Shown piece after piece: positions 1 to 6,479 of a stretch of 6,479 nt of DNA. Each line of letters begins with the position of its first letter. The stretch's first letter is position 1. The position numbers were made by a program, and so were the translations under genes. The DNA comes from Bacteroidales bacterium. Its GTDB lineage: Bacteria; Bacteroidota; Bacteroidia; Bacteroidales; VadinHA17. The notes beneath the pieces are model-generated. The model did not search any database. It saw nothing but the letters and a program-made list of their open reading frames with translations, and had not been told where the DNA came from. The DNA is taken from positions 1,439 to 7,917 of the forward strand of contig PMIG01000387.1 of NCBI GenBank assembly GCA_003157055.1. The letters run 5' to 3'.

Positions 1-1469
1 ATGTTCCTAATGGTAGCAACGGTGATCATTACCTGACTCTGGGAGATCCTGCGAGCTTGTACGTTAATGATGCAGGTTCGCTGAACACTGTTGCCTCATA
101 TTTTGGAAGGATTAATTATGCATTCAGGAGCAAGTACCTTCTTACTGCTTCTTTAAGGGCTGACGGTTCTTCCAAGTTTACAGGAAGCAACAGATGGGGT
201 GTCTTTCCATCAGTAGGTGCCGGCTGGGTTATCAGTCAGGAAGATTTTATGAAAGGTCAGAATCTTTTCAACACACTCAAACTGCGTGGCAGCTGGGGTA
301 AAATTGGTAACATGTCAGTTCCGGCAAACCTTTCTGTACTTACAGTCAATAGTAGTTATGTATATACAGGCGGTGACGGTTCTACAGCTGCAGGAGCAAG
401 CATAACGACTATTGTTCCTCCGGTTACTTATTGGGAACGTGGCGTCGGAACAGACATTGGTCTGGAAGCTGCGTTGCTGAATAGCCGCCTTACTGCTGAA
501 ATTGACTATTATAACAGGAAAACCGAGAAGGCCATTTTCGATATCCCAATACTTGGATCCCTCGGTACATCGGGAAGCAGTATTGTTGGAAACCAGGCAA
601 CTTTCCAGAACCAGGGGATGGAATTCCTTGTGACCTGGAAAAATACGGCCAGCACTGATTTTTCATATTCACTCAGCGCTAATCTTGCCATAAACACCAA
701 CAAAGTTCTGGAGGTATCTACAGGAGCCATTCCGATTTATCAGGCTGTAGGAACGACAGGATCAAACAATTATAATACCCGGACCGTTATTGGGGAGCCT
801 ATAGGTGAATTTTACGGACTTCAGGTTATTGGAATATTCCAGAATGTTGGTGAAATAAATGCATATAAAAACTCCAAAGGGACAGTTATTCAATCAACCG
901 CAGTGCCTGGTGATTTCAAGTACAGGGATGTAAATGATGATGGTGTTATTGATGACAAGGACAGGGTGGTTCTTGGTAATCCGAATCCTAAATTCACTTA
1001 TGGCTTCAACTCGACATGGAATTTCAAGGCATTTGATCTTACCCTAGATTTCCAGGGTGTGGCAGGCGTGCAGATTTACGATGCGAACCTGGGCCTCAGG
1101 TACGGAACTGAAAACTTTACCCAGGATTTCTGGTTGAATCGCTGGCATGGAGACGGGACATCAAATACTTATCCTTCAGCAAACATAGGTGGAGGACTTA
1201 ATTACAGATCCAATTCATTCTATGTTGAAAATGGCAGCTATTTCAGGGTCAGGAATGCACAGCTTGGTTATACAATACCTTCATCCATAACTGATAAAAT
1301 TAAAATCAGCAAGATAAGAGTATACCTGAATGCACAGAATGCCCTCAACCTTTTCAAATACAGGGGATTCAGTCCTGAAATTGGCGGAGGTCCGACAAGA
1401 GCAGGAGTCGATGTCAATGTATATCCATTGTACGCGACCTATACCTTTGGAGTAAATGTCACATTTTAA
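1..1469 (+). CDS. susC: SusC-like TonB-dependent outer-membrane transporter, C-terminal part (5' end outside window)
   Basis: This is the 3' part of a SusC/RagA-family beta-barrel that imports glycan fragments across the outer membrane with energy from TonB. The frame is open from base 3 (first full codon GTT) to the TAA at 1467-1469, giving about 488 residues. The TTG at 57 is an internal Leu codon, not a start. Family members are usually about 1000 residues, so the signal peptide, carboxypeptidase-like domain and plug lie upstream. Visible SusC hallmarks are RADGSSKF followed by NRWGVFPSVGAGW (from base 156), LKLRGSWGKIGN, PGDFKYRDVNDDGVIDDKD then LGNPNPKFTYGF (around 905-1000), and a C-terminus ending in an aromatic-rich strand with terminal Phe (YTFGVNVTF), as expected for BAM-dependent barrels. 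It is followed after 15 nt by susD, the usual partner. The symbol is a family-level name; the substrate cannot be read from this part. Confidence 0.95.
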   Translation, partial: VPNGSNGDHYLTLGDPASLYVNDAGSLNTVASYFGRINYAFRSKYLLTASLRADGSSKFTGSNRWGVFPSVGAGWVISQEDFMKGQNLFNTLKLRGSWGKIGNMSVPANLSVLTVNSSYVYTGGDGSTAAGASITTIVPPVTYWERGVGTDIGLEAALLNSRLTAEIDYYNRKTEKAIFDIPILGSLGTSGSSIVGNQATFQNQGMEFLVTWKNTASTDFSYSLSANLAINTNKVLEVSTGAIPIYQAVGTTGSNNYNTRTVIGEPIGEFYGLQVIGIFQNVGEINAYKNSKGTVIQSTAVPGDFKYRDVNDDGVIDDKDRVVLGNPNPKFTYGFNSTWNFKAFDLTLDFQGVAGVQIYDANLGLRYGTENFTQDFWLNRWHGDGTSNTYPSANIGGGLNYRSNSFYVENGSYFRVRNAQLGYTIPSSITDKIKISKIRVYLNAQNALNLFKYRGFSPEIGGGPTRAGVDVNVYPLYATYTFGVNVTF

Positions 1470-1484
1470 CAAAACAAATGAGCT

Positions 1485-2972
1485 ATGAAAATATATCTGA
1501 ATAAAATGCTTAAAGTGACCAGAATAACTGGTTTAGCAATAGCTTCATTATTGATTTTAGCAAGGTGCACCGATAAATTTCTTGATGTTCCGCCTCAGGG
1601 ACAGCAGAAAGCAGAGCAATTTTTTGTCTCCGAATCGGATGCCACCAAAGCTGTCAATGCGATCTATGCCAATCTCAGAAGCTGGACTAATACGGCTTTC
1701 GCTCCAATTGCGATTGAAAGTGTGGGTTCCGATGATGCCGAAAAGGGCAGTGACCCTTCTGATGCAACATTCATGAACGATTATGATAATTTTACAGTCA
1801 CCTCGACGCAAGGACAATTGTCGGATTTCTGGAATGGCCAGTATCAGAATATAAACCTTTGCAACCAGGTGCTCGATAATGTTCCATCAATTAATATGGA
1901 TGCTACATTGAAGGCAAGATATCTGGCTGAAGCAAAATTCGTAAGGGCATATTCTTATTTCCGGCTTGTACGGGCATTTGGTGATGTCCCTCTTCGGTTG
2001 ACAACCCCCGTAAATACTTCGGATTACAATATTCCACGCACCCCCAAGGCTGCGGTTTATGCTGCAATTGAACAGGATCTAACCGATGCTGCCGCAGTAC
2101 TGCCCCAGTCATATACCGGTGCAAGTGTCGGAAGAGCCACTAAGGGTGCTGCACTGGCACTTCATGCCAAAGTATCGATGTATCTCGGTAACTGGACTGA
2201 TGTGAAAACATATACCGATCTGGTAATGGGAATGGGTTACTCATTATATTCTGATTTTGGGAATCTGTTCCGGATTGCCAACGAGAATTGCAGCGAATCA
2301 ATATTTGAGATTCAGTGTTCATTGGTTCTTGGAAATAGCGCTGCTTCAAGTTCTCAGTACTCGCAGGTACAGGGAGTCAGGAGCGTAACAGGTGGCGGAT
2401 GGGGCTTCAATGTGCCTACTCAAAGTCTTGCTGATGCTTTTGAGACAGGCGACCCCAGAAGGGATGCAACAATTATATTCCGTGGCGAGACAACTACGGC
2501 TGGTGATGCAATTCCGGCCACCGTTCCCAATCCGATGTATAATGAGAAATCATATGTTCCTTTTAGCCTGTTTGTATCAGGTTACAACGAAGGATGCCAG
2601 CAGAATGTAAGGGTTATCCGTTATGCAGATGTTCTTCTCATGAATGCTGAAGCTAATAATGAGCTTGGGAATACAGTGCCTGCTTTGGCCTCACTTGAAC
2701 TGGTCAGAGCTCGTGCAAGGGCAGGAAATAACGCTATCCTCCCAAAAGTAGTTACAACTGACAAGGATGCTCTCAGAACTGCAATCTGGAATGAAAGAAG
2801 GGTAGAACTGGCAATGGAATTCGACAGGTATTTTGATGTTATCCGCCAGGGCCGCGCAGCAACCATATTTGGTCCAAAGGGCTGGAAAGCCAACAAAAAT
2901 GAAGTTTGGCCGATACCTCAGAGCGAAATCGACCTTAGTGTCGGAGTCCTTACACAAAACCCTGGTTACTGA
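1485..2972 (+). CDS. susD: SusD/RagB-family glycan-binding outer-membrane lipoprotein
   Basis: SusD-like proteins form the lid on the SusC barrel and bind glycan at the cell surface. This one is 495 residues, a normal family length. The N-terminus (MKIYLNKMLKVTRITGLAIA) runs into a hydrophobic stretch and Cys28, followed by TDKFLDVPPQG, the typical SusD mature start. Other family motifs are FWNGQYQNINLCNQVLDNVP (Trp116 region), YLAEAKFVRAYSYFRLVRAF followed by GDVPL (about 146-170, TPR-like helices), RATKGAALALHAKVSMYLGNW, RYADVLLMNAEANNELG, NERRVELAMEFDRYFDVIR (436-454) and the C-terminal WPIPQSEI (from Trp475). The ATG at 1485 is preferred over Met8 because it gives the basic n-region. The residue before the lipobox Cys is Arg (LILARC), which is unusual. 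The gene is tightly coupled to susC and 19 nt before the LamG gene. The family call is firm; the ligand is inferred only from the downstream enzymes. Confidence 0.95.
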   Translation: MKIYLNKMLKVTRITGLAIASLLILARCTDKFLDVPPQGQQKAEQFFVSESDATKAVNAIYANLRSWTNTAFAPIAIESVGSDDAEKGSDPSDATFMNDYDNFTVTSTQGQLSDFWNGQYQNINLCNQVLDNVPSINMDATLKARYLAEAKFVRAYSYFRLVRAFGDVPLRLTTPVNTSDYNIPRTPKAAVYAAIEQDLTDAAAVLPQSYTGASVGRATKGAALALHAKVSMYLGNWTDVKTYTDLVMGMGYSLYSDFGNLFRIANENCSESIFEIQCSLVLGNSAASSSQYSQVQGVRSVTGGGWGFNVPTQSLADAFETGDPRRDATIIFRGETTTAGDAIPATVPNPMYNEKSYVPFSLFVSGYNEGCQQNVRVIRYADVLLMNAEANNELGNTVPALASLELVRARARAGNNAILPKVVTTDKDALRTAIWNERRVELAMEFDRYFDVIRQGRAATIFGPKGWKANKNEVWPIPQSEIDLSVGVLTQNPGY

Positions 2973-2991
2973 TTCATTAAATAAAATAGAA

Positions 2992-3864
2992 ATGATTATG
3001 AAAAAGAAATTTTTAATAATGATGTCAGTAGTCACCTTTACAGGGATATTGCTTACATCATGCTATAAAGAGTTCGATCCGTCGACATATGCACCGGCCT
3101 TTACAATTAGTGGCTTCTCATCAATCAGCCAGATTCAACCTGGCAAACTGGTCAGCTACTGGGCATTTGATCAAAGTCTTATTGACAGCGTTTCCGGGAC
3201 ACCAGCTTCTAACAGTGGAACGTCTTTTTCTGGTGGATTTATCGGAAAAGGATTAAGTCTTAATGTTGATGATGAATCCTATATTGAGTTTACTCCATCA
3301 GCCACTATTAAGAACCTTCACAGCTTTACTATTTCTTTCTGGGTAAAGCCGACTTTTGTCGATAAGAATAGCGATGGAGGTATCGACGGATGCCTGGGTT
3401 TATTCAATATAGCAAACACGGGCGATTTCTGGGGTTACCTCGACTGGTTCATTGAAAATGGAAGCAATCCTACTGCTTCTACTATTAAGGTACATTTTAA
3501 AGGTGGAGCATCAGATACATGGATTGTTAAGGGCGGAGTAACAGGAGTATTCGGAAGCTGGTCAAACCATACGCTTACCTATGACGCAACCACTTCGCAA
3601 GTAACTTATTACATGAATGGATCAGTGCTTGTTCCGGCTACAACAGTACCTTGGACAGGAAATCTTGATTGGTCAGGTATTGGGCCATTCGTAATGGGAT
3701 GTGTCCAGTTCCAGACCAATCCGAGCCTGGGAACTGCAGGTGGATCCCAAAGTTGGGCCAGTTACCTGACAGGCTACATGGATGAGGTTCGCATTTACAG
3801 TACTGCTCTTTCAGCAACTGAAGTAAATGCTCTGGTAGTTCTGCAAGGCAAAGCCGGCAGATAG
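2992..3864 (+). CDS. LamG/concanavalin-A-like domain lipoprotein, probable surface glycan-binding protein (SusE/F position)
   Basis: This encodes about 290 residues. The open frame extends upstream into susD, but a start at ATG 2992 or ATG 2998 gives a clean lipoprotein signal (MKKKFLIMMSVVTFTGILLTSC, Cys24 from the first ATG or Cys22 from the second); the choice between them is uncertain. After the Cys, YKEFD fits a surface-export-type acidic start. A linker of about 30 residues leads to one jellyroll domain (about 53-282): LVSYWAFD, FIGKGLSLNVDDESYIEF, FTISFWVKP, DFWGYLDWFIENG, WSNHTLTYDATTSQVTYYMN and the closing GYMDEVRIYSTALSATEVN strand. That pattern matches the LamG-like PF13385 family. 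I see no convincing glycosidase active-site motif, so a binding role is more likely than catalysis. It follows susD by 19 nt and precedes a hairpin, so it is probably the last gene of the binding/import block. Binding function is inferred from position and fold. Confidence 0.85.
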   Translation: MIMKKKFLIMMSVVTFTGILLTSCYKEFDPSTYAPAFTISGFSSISQIQPGKLVSYWAFDQSLIDSVSGTPASNSGTSFSGGFIGKGLSLNVDDESYIEFTPSATIKNLHSFTISFWVKPTFVDKNSDGGIDGCLGLFNIANTGDFWGYLDWFIENGSNPTASTIKVHFKGGASDTWIVKGGVTGVFGSWSNHTLTYDATTSQVTYYMNGSVLVPATTVPWTGNLDWSGIGPFVMGCVQFQTNPSLGTAGGSQSWASYLTGYMDEVRIYSTALSATEVNALVVLQGKAGR

Positions 3865-3879
3865 ATTTTGTTGGTAATT

Positions 3880-3945
3880 AAAAGAGGCTGCTATTGCATA
3901 GGTTGGGTAGTCTGGTTAAATTGGCAGCCTCTTTTTTCTTTTTTT
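3880..3945 (+). terminator. Intrinsic terminator-like hairpin between the LamG gene and the first hydrolase
   Basis: The arms AAAAGAGGCTGC (3880-3891) and GCAGCCTCTTTT (3924-3935) pair perfectly over 12 bp. They are separated by a 32-nt loop and followed by a T-rich run (3936-3945, one C interrupting). It starts 15 nt after the LamG stop codon and its tail ends 15 nt before the next start codon. The stem and T tract look like a rho-independent terminator in the + direction. The long loop and the closeness to the next gene leave open an attenuator or partial-readthrough role. No consensus Bacteroidota promoter was found between the hairpin and the downstream ATG. Confidence 0.75.
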
Positions 3946-3960
3946 AATTGTTACCATGGA

Positions 3961-5610
3961 ATGCGGAAAATACTGCTGTTCTCATTGCTGTTAGCTGTTC
4001 CTATGGCTTGCCGGAAGAATAACGACAATCAAAATCAGGAACCTGCAGCTTCATTTTATTTTAGTTCACTTAAGATCAACGGAAAATTTGCAGGAACTGA
4101 TTACAGGGGTCTGAATATAATGCCGGAAGTGAAAATCTCATTTTCAGCAGCAATAAGTTCCTCCTCTGTATCAGATGCACTAACGATAACTGATAAAAAC
4201 AATTCTGTTGTTCAGCTGACTACAACATTTGAAAACCACGACAGCACCCTGGTAATTTCTCCTACATCACCGCTTGAATATATTACAAAGTATACACTGG
4301 CAGTTTCGACTGCATTGAAGTCAAAAGCAGGTGGCCATTTAATGACAGGAGTTTCTGCCGATCTGACAACAGCTATTGACTCATCAAATAAGTTTCCGGT
4401 TATATCAGACGACTCTCTCCTGACTCTTGTTCAGAAAAAGACATTCAGCTATTTCTGGGATTTTGGCCATCCATATTCAGGAATGGCACGCGAAAGGAAT
4501 AGTTCTGGCGATATCGTTACTACAGGAGGGTCCGGCTTTGGTGTTATGGCAATACCAGTAGCGATTGAGCGTAAATTCATAACAAGAGATCAAGGCCTGG
4601 CCAGAGTCCGGAAAATTGTTGATTTCCTTACTGGCAATGCAGGGCATTTCCATGGGGCATTTTCGCACTGGATGAACGGAAATACAGGTGCCGTTGTTCC
4701 TTTTGGTACCAATGACAATGGAGCAGACATTGTTGAGACTTCATACATGATGATGGGACTTCTTACGGCACGTCAGTATTTTAATGGCAGCAATTCAGGA
4801 GAGATAACCCTGCGAACGGATATCAATAATTTATGGAATAATGTTGAATGGGATTGGTTCCGGAAAGACGGAGGAAATATGCTTTATTGGAACTGGAGCC
4901 CCGATTATGGGTGGGCTGTAAATGTAGGAGTGAGGGGCTGGAACGAATGCCTCATCACTTATGTGCTTGCTGCTTCATCAGCAACTCATTCAATCCCTAA
5001 GATTGTTTATGATTATGGGTTTGCTAATAACGGAGGGATTAAAAACAACAACAGCTATTATGGTATTCTCCTTCCCCTGGGTCAGGCTTTTGGCGGACCA
5101 TTGTTCTTTGAACAATACTCATTTCTGGGGATAAATCCGACTAACCTGTCCGATTCCTATGCTGATTACCACATTCAGACAGTAAATCACTCCAGGATCA
5201 ATTATGAATATTGCAAAAACAACCCTCATAATTACTATGGTTACAGCAATTTGTGCTGGGGTCTGACAGCAAGCGATATTAATGGCGGCTATACAGCAAG
5301 CTCGCCTACAAATGATGTGGGTGTTATCGCACCTACTGCTGCAGTTTCATCGATACCCTTTACTCCGGCAGAGTCGCTTCAGGCATTGAAGTTCTTCTAT
5401 TACCAGATGGGTGACAAGCTCTGGGGACAATATGGATTTTATGATTCATTCAGCCTTAACGATATCTGGTTTGCTGATTCATTTCTGGCAATCGACCAGG
5501 GACCTCAGATCGGGATGATTGAAAACTACAGAACCGGCCTGCTATGGAATTTATTCATGTCATGCCCCGAAGTTCAGGCCGGCCTGACAAAACTGGGTTT
5601 TAACTATTAA
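3961..5610 (+). CDS. GH144-type (PF10091 'glycoamylase', COG5368) hydrolase with N-terminal Ig-like domain, lipoprotein; probable beta-1,2-glucanase
   Basis: This is a 549-residue putative secreted lipoprotein. The start at ATG 3961 gives a signal peptide MRKILLFSLLLAVPMAC (Cys17). A longer in-frame start at TTG 3868 would translate through the hairpin and is rejected. Residues about 30-137 form an Ig-like Big_5-type domain (IMPEVKISFSAAI, then PLEYITKYTLAVSTALKSKA). The catalytic domain runs from SDDSLL (149) to the end, with TFSYFW, IVTTGGSGFG, GADIVETSYMM (Asp256, Glu259), VEWDWF (Glu296), YWNWSPDYGW (310-318), RGWNEC (Glu329) and AIDQGPQIGMIENYRTGLLW (Asp512, Glu521). Older annotation calls this family glucoamylase. 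Characterised GH144 members cleave beta-1,2-glucan, and from memory the acidic residues tested there lie in the DIVE and NE motifs. The next gene begins 5 nt later and is a paralogue, so the two are probably co-transcribed. The family is confident; the substrate is inferred. Confidence 0.88.
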   Translation: MRKILLFSLLLAVPMACRKNNDNQNQEPAASFYFSSLKINGKFAGTDYRGLNIMPEVKISFSAAISSSSVSDALTITDKNNSVVQLTTTFENHDSTLVISPTSPLEYITKYTLAVSTALKSKAGGHLMTGVSADLTTAIDSSNKFPVISDDSLLTLVQKKTFSYFWDFGHPYSGMARERNSSGDIVTTGGSGFGVMAIPVAIERKFITRDQGLARVRKIVDFLTGNAGHFHGAFSHWMNGNTGAVVPFGTNDNGADIVETSYMMMGLLTARQYFNGSNSGEITLRTDINNLWNNVEWDWFRKDGGNMLYWNWSPDYGWAVNVGVRGWNECLITYVLAASSATHSIPKIVYDYGFANNGGIKNNNSYYGILLPLGQAFGGPLFFEQYSFLGINPTNLSDSYADYHIQTVNHSRINYEYCKNNPHNYYGYSNLCWGLTASDINGGYTASSPTNDVGVIAPTAAVSSIPFTPAESLQALKFFYYQMGDKLWGQYGFYDSFSLNDIWFADSFLAIDQGPQIGMIENYRTGLLWNLFMSCPEVQAGLTKLGFNY

Positions 5611-5615
5611 AATCA

Positions 5616-6479
5616 ATGGGTAAACGCATTCAAACAATAATACTGTCAACAGTCATTCTGGCCTGCAGTCTGGCTTCATGCCATACAAACACTGTCAAAA
5701 ACAGTAAGACACTTTCATTTGGCAGGATATCAGATGATTCTTTGTTAACATTAACAGAGTACAAAACCTTCATGTATTTCTGGGATGGTGCAGAACCAGT
5801 TTCAGGGATGGCTCCTGAAAGGATCCATATTGACGGAGTATATCCAGAAAATGACAAGAATATTGTTACGACTGGTGGCTCCGGATTTGGAATAATGTCA
5901 ATAATAGTTGCAGTGGAACGCAAGTTTATTTCCAGGGAAGAGGGATTTCTCAGGTTACGGCATATTGTGGACTTTCTCAGCAAAGCCGACAGGTTCCATG
6001 GCGCCTGGCCCCATTGGCTGAACGGAGAAACCGGCAGGATAAAACCTTTCAGCCTGAAGGATGATGGTGCAGATATAGTTGAAACAGCTTACCTGATTCA
6101 GGGATTGCTTACAGCAGACCAATTTTTTATCAATGGTAATGAAAAGGAAAAACAGTTATCACTCGACATTGATAAGCTCTGGAGAGAGGTTGAATGGAGC
6201 TGGTTTACAAAAGGAAGCGAAGATGTAATTTACTGGCACTGGTCCCCGGACTACGCCTGGGCGATGAATTTCCCCATCAGAGGGTATAATGAATGCCTTA
6301 TACTTTATGTTCTGGCTGCCTCATCTCCTACTTTCCCTGTTAACCCGCTGGCATACAACAACGGGTGGGCGCAAAACGGAGGTATTAAATCGGAAAATAA
6401 CGCCTATGGCATACCATTAATACTAAAGCATAATAATTCCGAGGAATATGGCGGCCCTCTTTTCTGGGCCCATTACTCA
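5616..6479 (+). CDS. Second GH144-type (PF10091) hydrolase, lipoprotein, 5' part (runs off the window)
   Basis: From ATG 5616 the frame stays open for 288 codons to the last base, with no stop, so the C-terminus is missing. The signal MGKRIQTIILSTVILACSLASC ends in a classical lipobox (LASC, Cys22). A short linker goes straight to SDDSLLTL, the start of the catalytic domain, with no Ig-like domain. Motifs parallel the preceding protein: TFMYFW, IVTTGGSGFG, GADIVETAYL (Asp153, Glu156), VEWSWF, YWHWSPDYAW and RGYNEC (Glu226). By eye, roughly 60% of residues are identical over a 90-residue core. It carries 8 extra residues between PER and IVTTGG (insert at 70-82). The C-terminal DQGP/IENYRTG region seen in the paralogue lies outside the window. 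The 5-nt gap to the upstream stop implies one transcript. It is probably a beta-1,2-glucan-active enzyme; a different mode of action from its neighbour is possible but unproven. Confidence 0.85.
   Translation, partial: MGKRIQTIILSTVILACSLASCHTNTVKNSKTLSFGRISDDSLLTLTEYKTFMYFWDGAEPVSGMAPERIHIDGVYPENDKNIVTTGGSGFGIMSIIVAVERKFISREEGFLRLRHIVDFLSKADRFHGAWPHWLNGETGRIKPFSLKDDGADIVETAYLIQGLLTADQFFINGNEKEKQLSLDIDKLWREVEWSWFTKGSEDVIYWHWSPDYAWAMNFPIRGYNECLILYVLAASSPTFPVNPLAYNNGWAQNGGIKSENNAYGIPLILKHNNSEEYGGPLFWAHYS

Noticed and set aside
1..59. ATG at base 1 and TTG at 57 as possible gene starts.
   Set aside because: The ATG at 1 is in another frame and stops early. The SusC frame is already open from base 3 with SusC-like sequence, so the gene starts upstream of the window.
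927..962. Calcium-loop-like DVNDDGVIDDKD in the SusC fragment.
   Set aside because: This is a common conserved segment of SusC-family barrels (usually followed by GNPNPKF), so it is not unusual here.
2833..2991. Longer start for the LamG protein inside the susD 3' end.
   Set aside because: The extension overlaps susD out of frame and places the signal peptide internally. ATG 2992/2998 gives a clean lipoprotein signal.
2691..3035. Minus-strand open frame of 114 codons across the susD/LamG junction.
   Set aside because: It is antisense to conserved SusD C-terminal motifs and shows no recognisable protein features.
3862..3906. Promoter-like strings TAGATTTTG (3862) and TAGGTTGG (3899), resembling the Bacteroidota -7 box TAnnTTTG.
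   Set aside because: Each has a mismatch or an extra base, and no TTTG element sits at the expected spacing upstream. Chance matches are likely in this T-rich gap.
3868..3960. N-terminal extension of the first hydrolase from TTG 3868 (31 extra residues).
   Set aside because: It would be translated through the terminator hairpin and would bury the signal peptide. ATG 3961 gives a proper n-region and lipobox directly.
5630..5983. Minus-strand open frame of 117 codons.
   Set aside because: It lies wholly antisense to the second GH144 gene, whose translation shows clear family motifs. The antisense product shows no signal or recognisable domain.

Overview
The window looks like part of a polysaccharide utilization locus (PUL) from a member of the Bacteroidota. 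All genes lie on the + strand in the order SusC (3' part), SusD, LamG-type lipoprotein, GH144-type glycoside hydrolase, and a second GH144-type hydrolase that runs off the right edge. The SusC/SusD pair, the lipoprotein signals on four successive genes, the A-rich translation starts without a Shine-Dalgarno sequence, and the moderate G+C all fit Bacteroidota. A genus cannot be named from this sequence.

Layout: 1-1469 is the C-terminal half of a SusC-like TonB-dependent outer-membrane transporter. 1485-2972 is its SusD-like glycan-binding partner, 15 nt downstream. 2992-3864 is a small lipoprotein with one LamG/concanavalin-A-like jellyroll, in the position where SusE/SusF-type surface glycan-binding proteins usually sit. 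A 12-bp perfect hairpin followed by a T-rich run (3880-3945) separates this binding/import block from the enzyme block. 3961-5610 encodes a lipoprotein with an Ig-like (Big_5-type) domain and a full 'glycoamylase' (PF10091/COG5368) domain. 5616-6479 begins a second copy of that enzyme, without the Ig-like domain and with a different lipoprotein N-terminus. It has no stop inside the window, so ORF callers that require a stop would miss it.

How the genes work together (inference): the LamG protein and SusD capture a glycan at the cell surface, the hydrolases cut it, and the SusCD pair imports the oligosaccharides. The catalytic domain is historically labelled glucoamylase, but characterised members of this family (GH144) act on beta-1,2-glucan, either as endo-beta-1,2-glucanase or as an exo enzyme releasing sophorose. 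The best guess is therefore a beta-1,2-glucan PUL rather than a starch locus. A GH3 beta-glucosidase would be expected nearby, outside the window.

No stretch over 300 bases lacks a gene. The longest gap (3865-3960) holds the hairpin. I saw no tRNA, rRNA, CRISPR, insertion sequence or attachment site, and no credible minus-strand gene.
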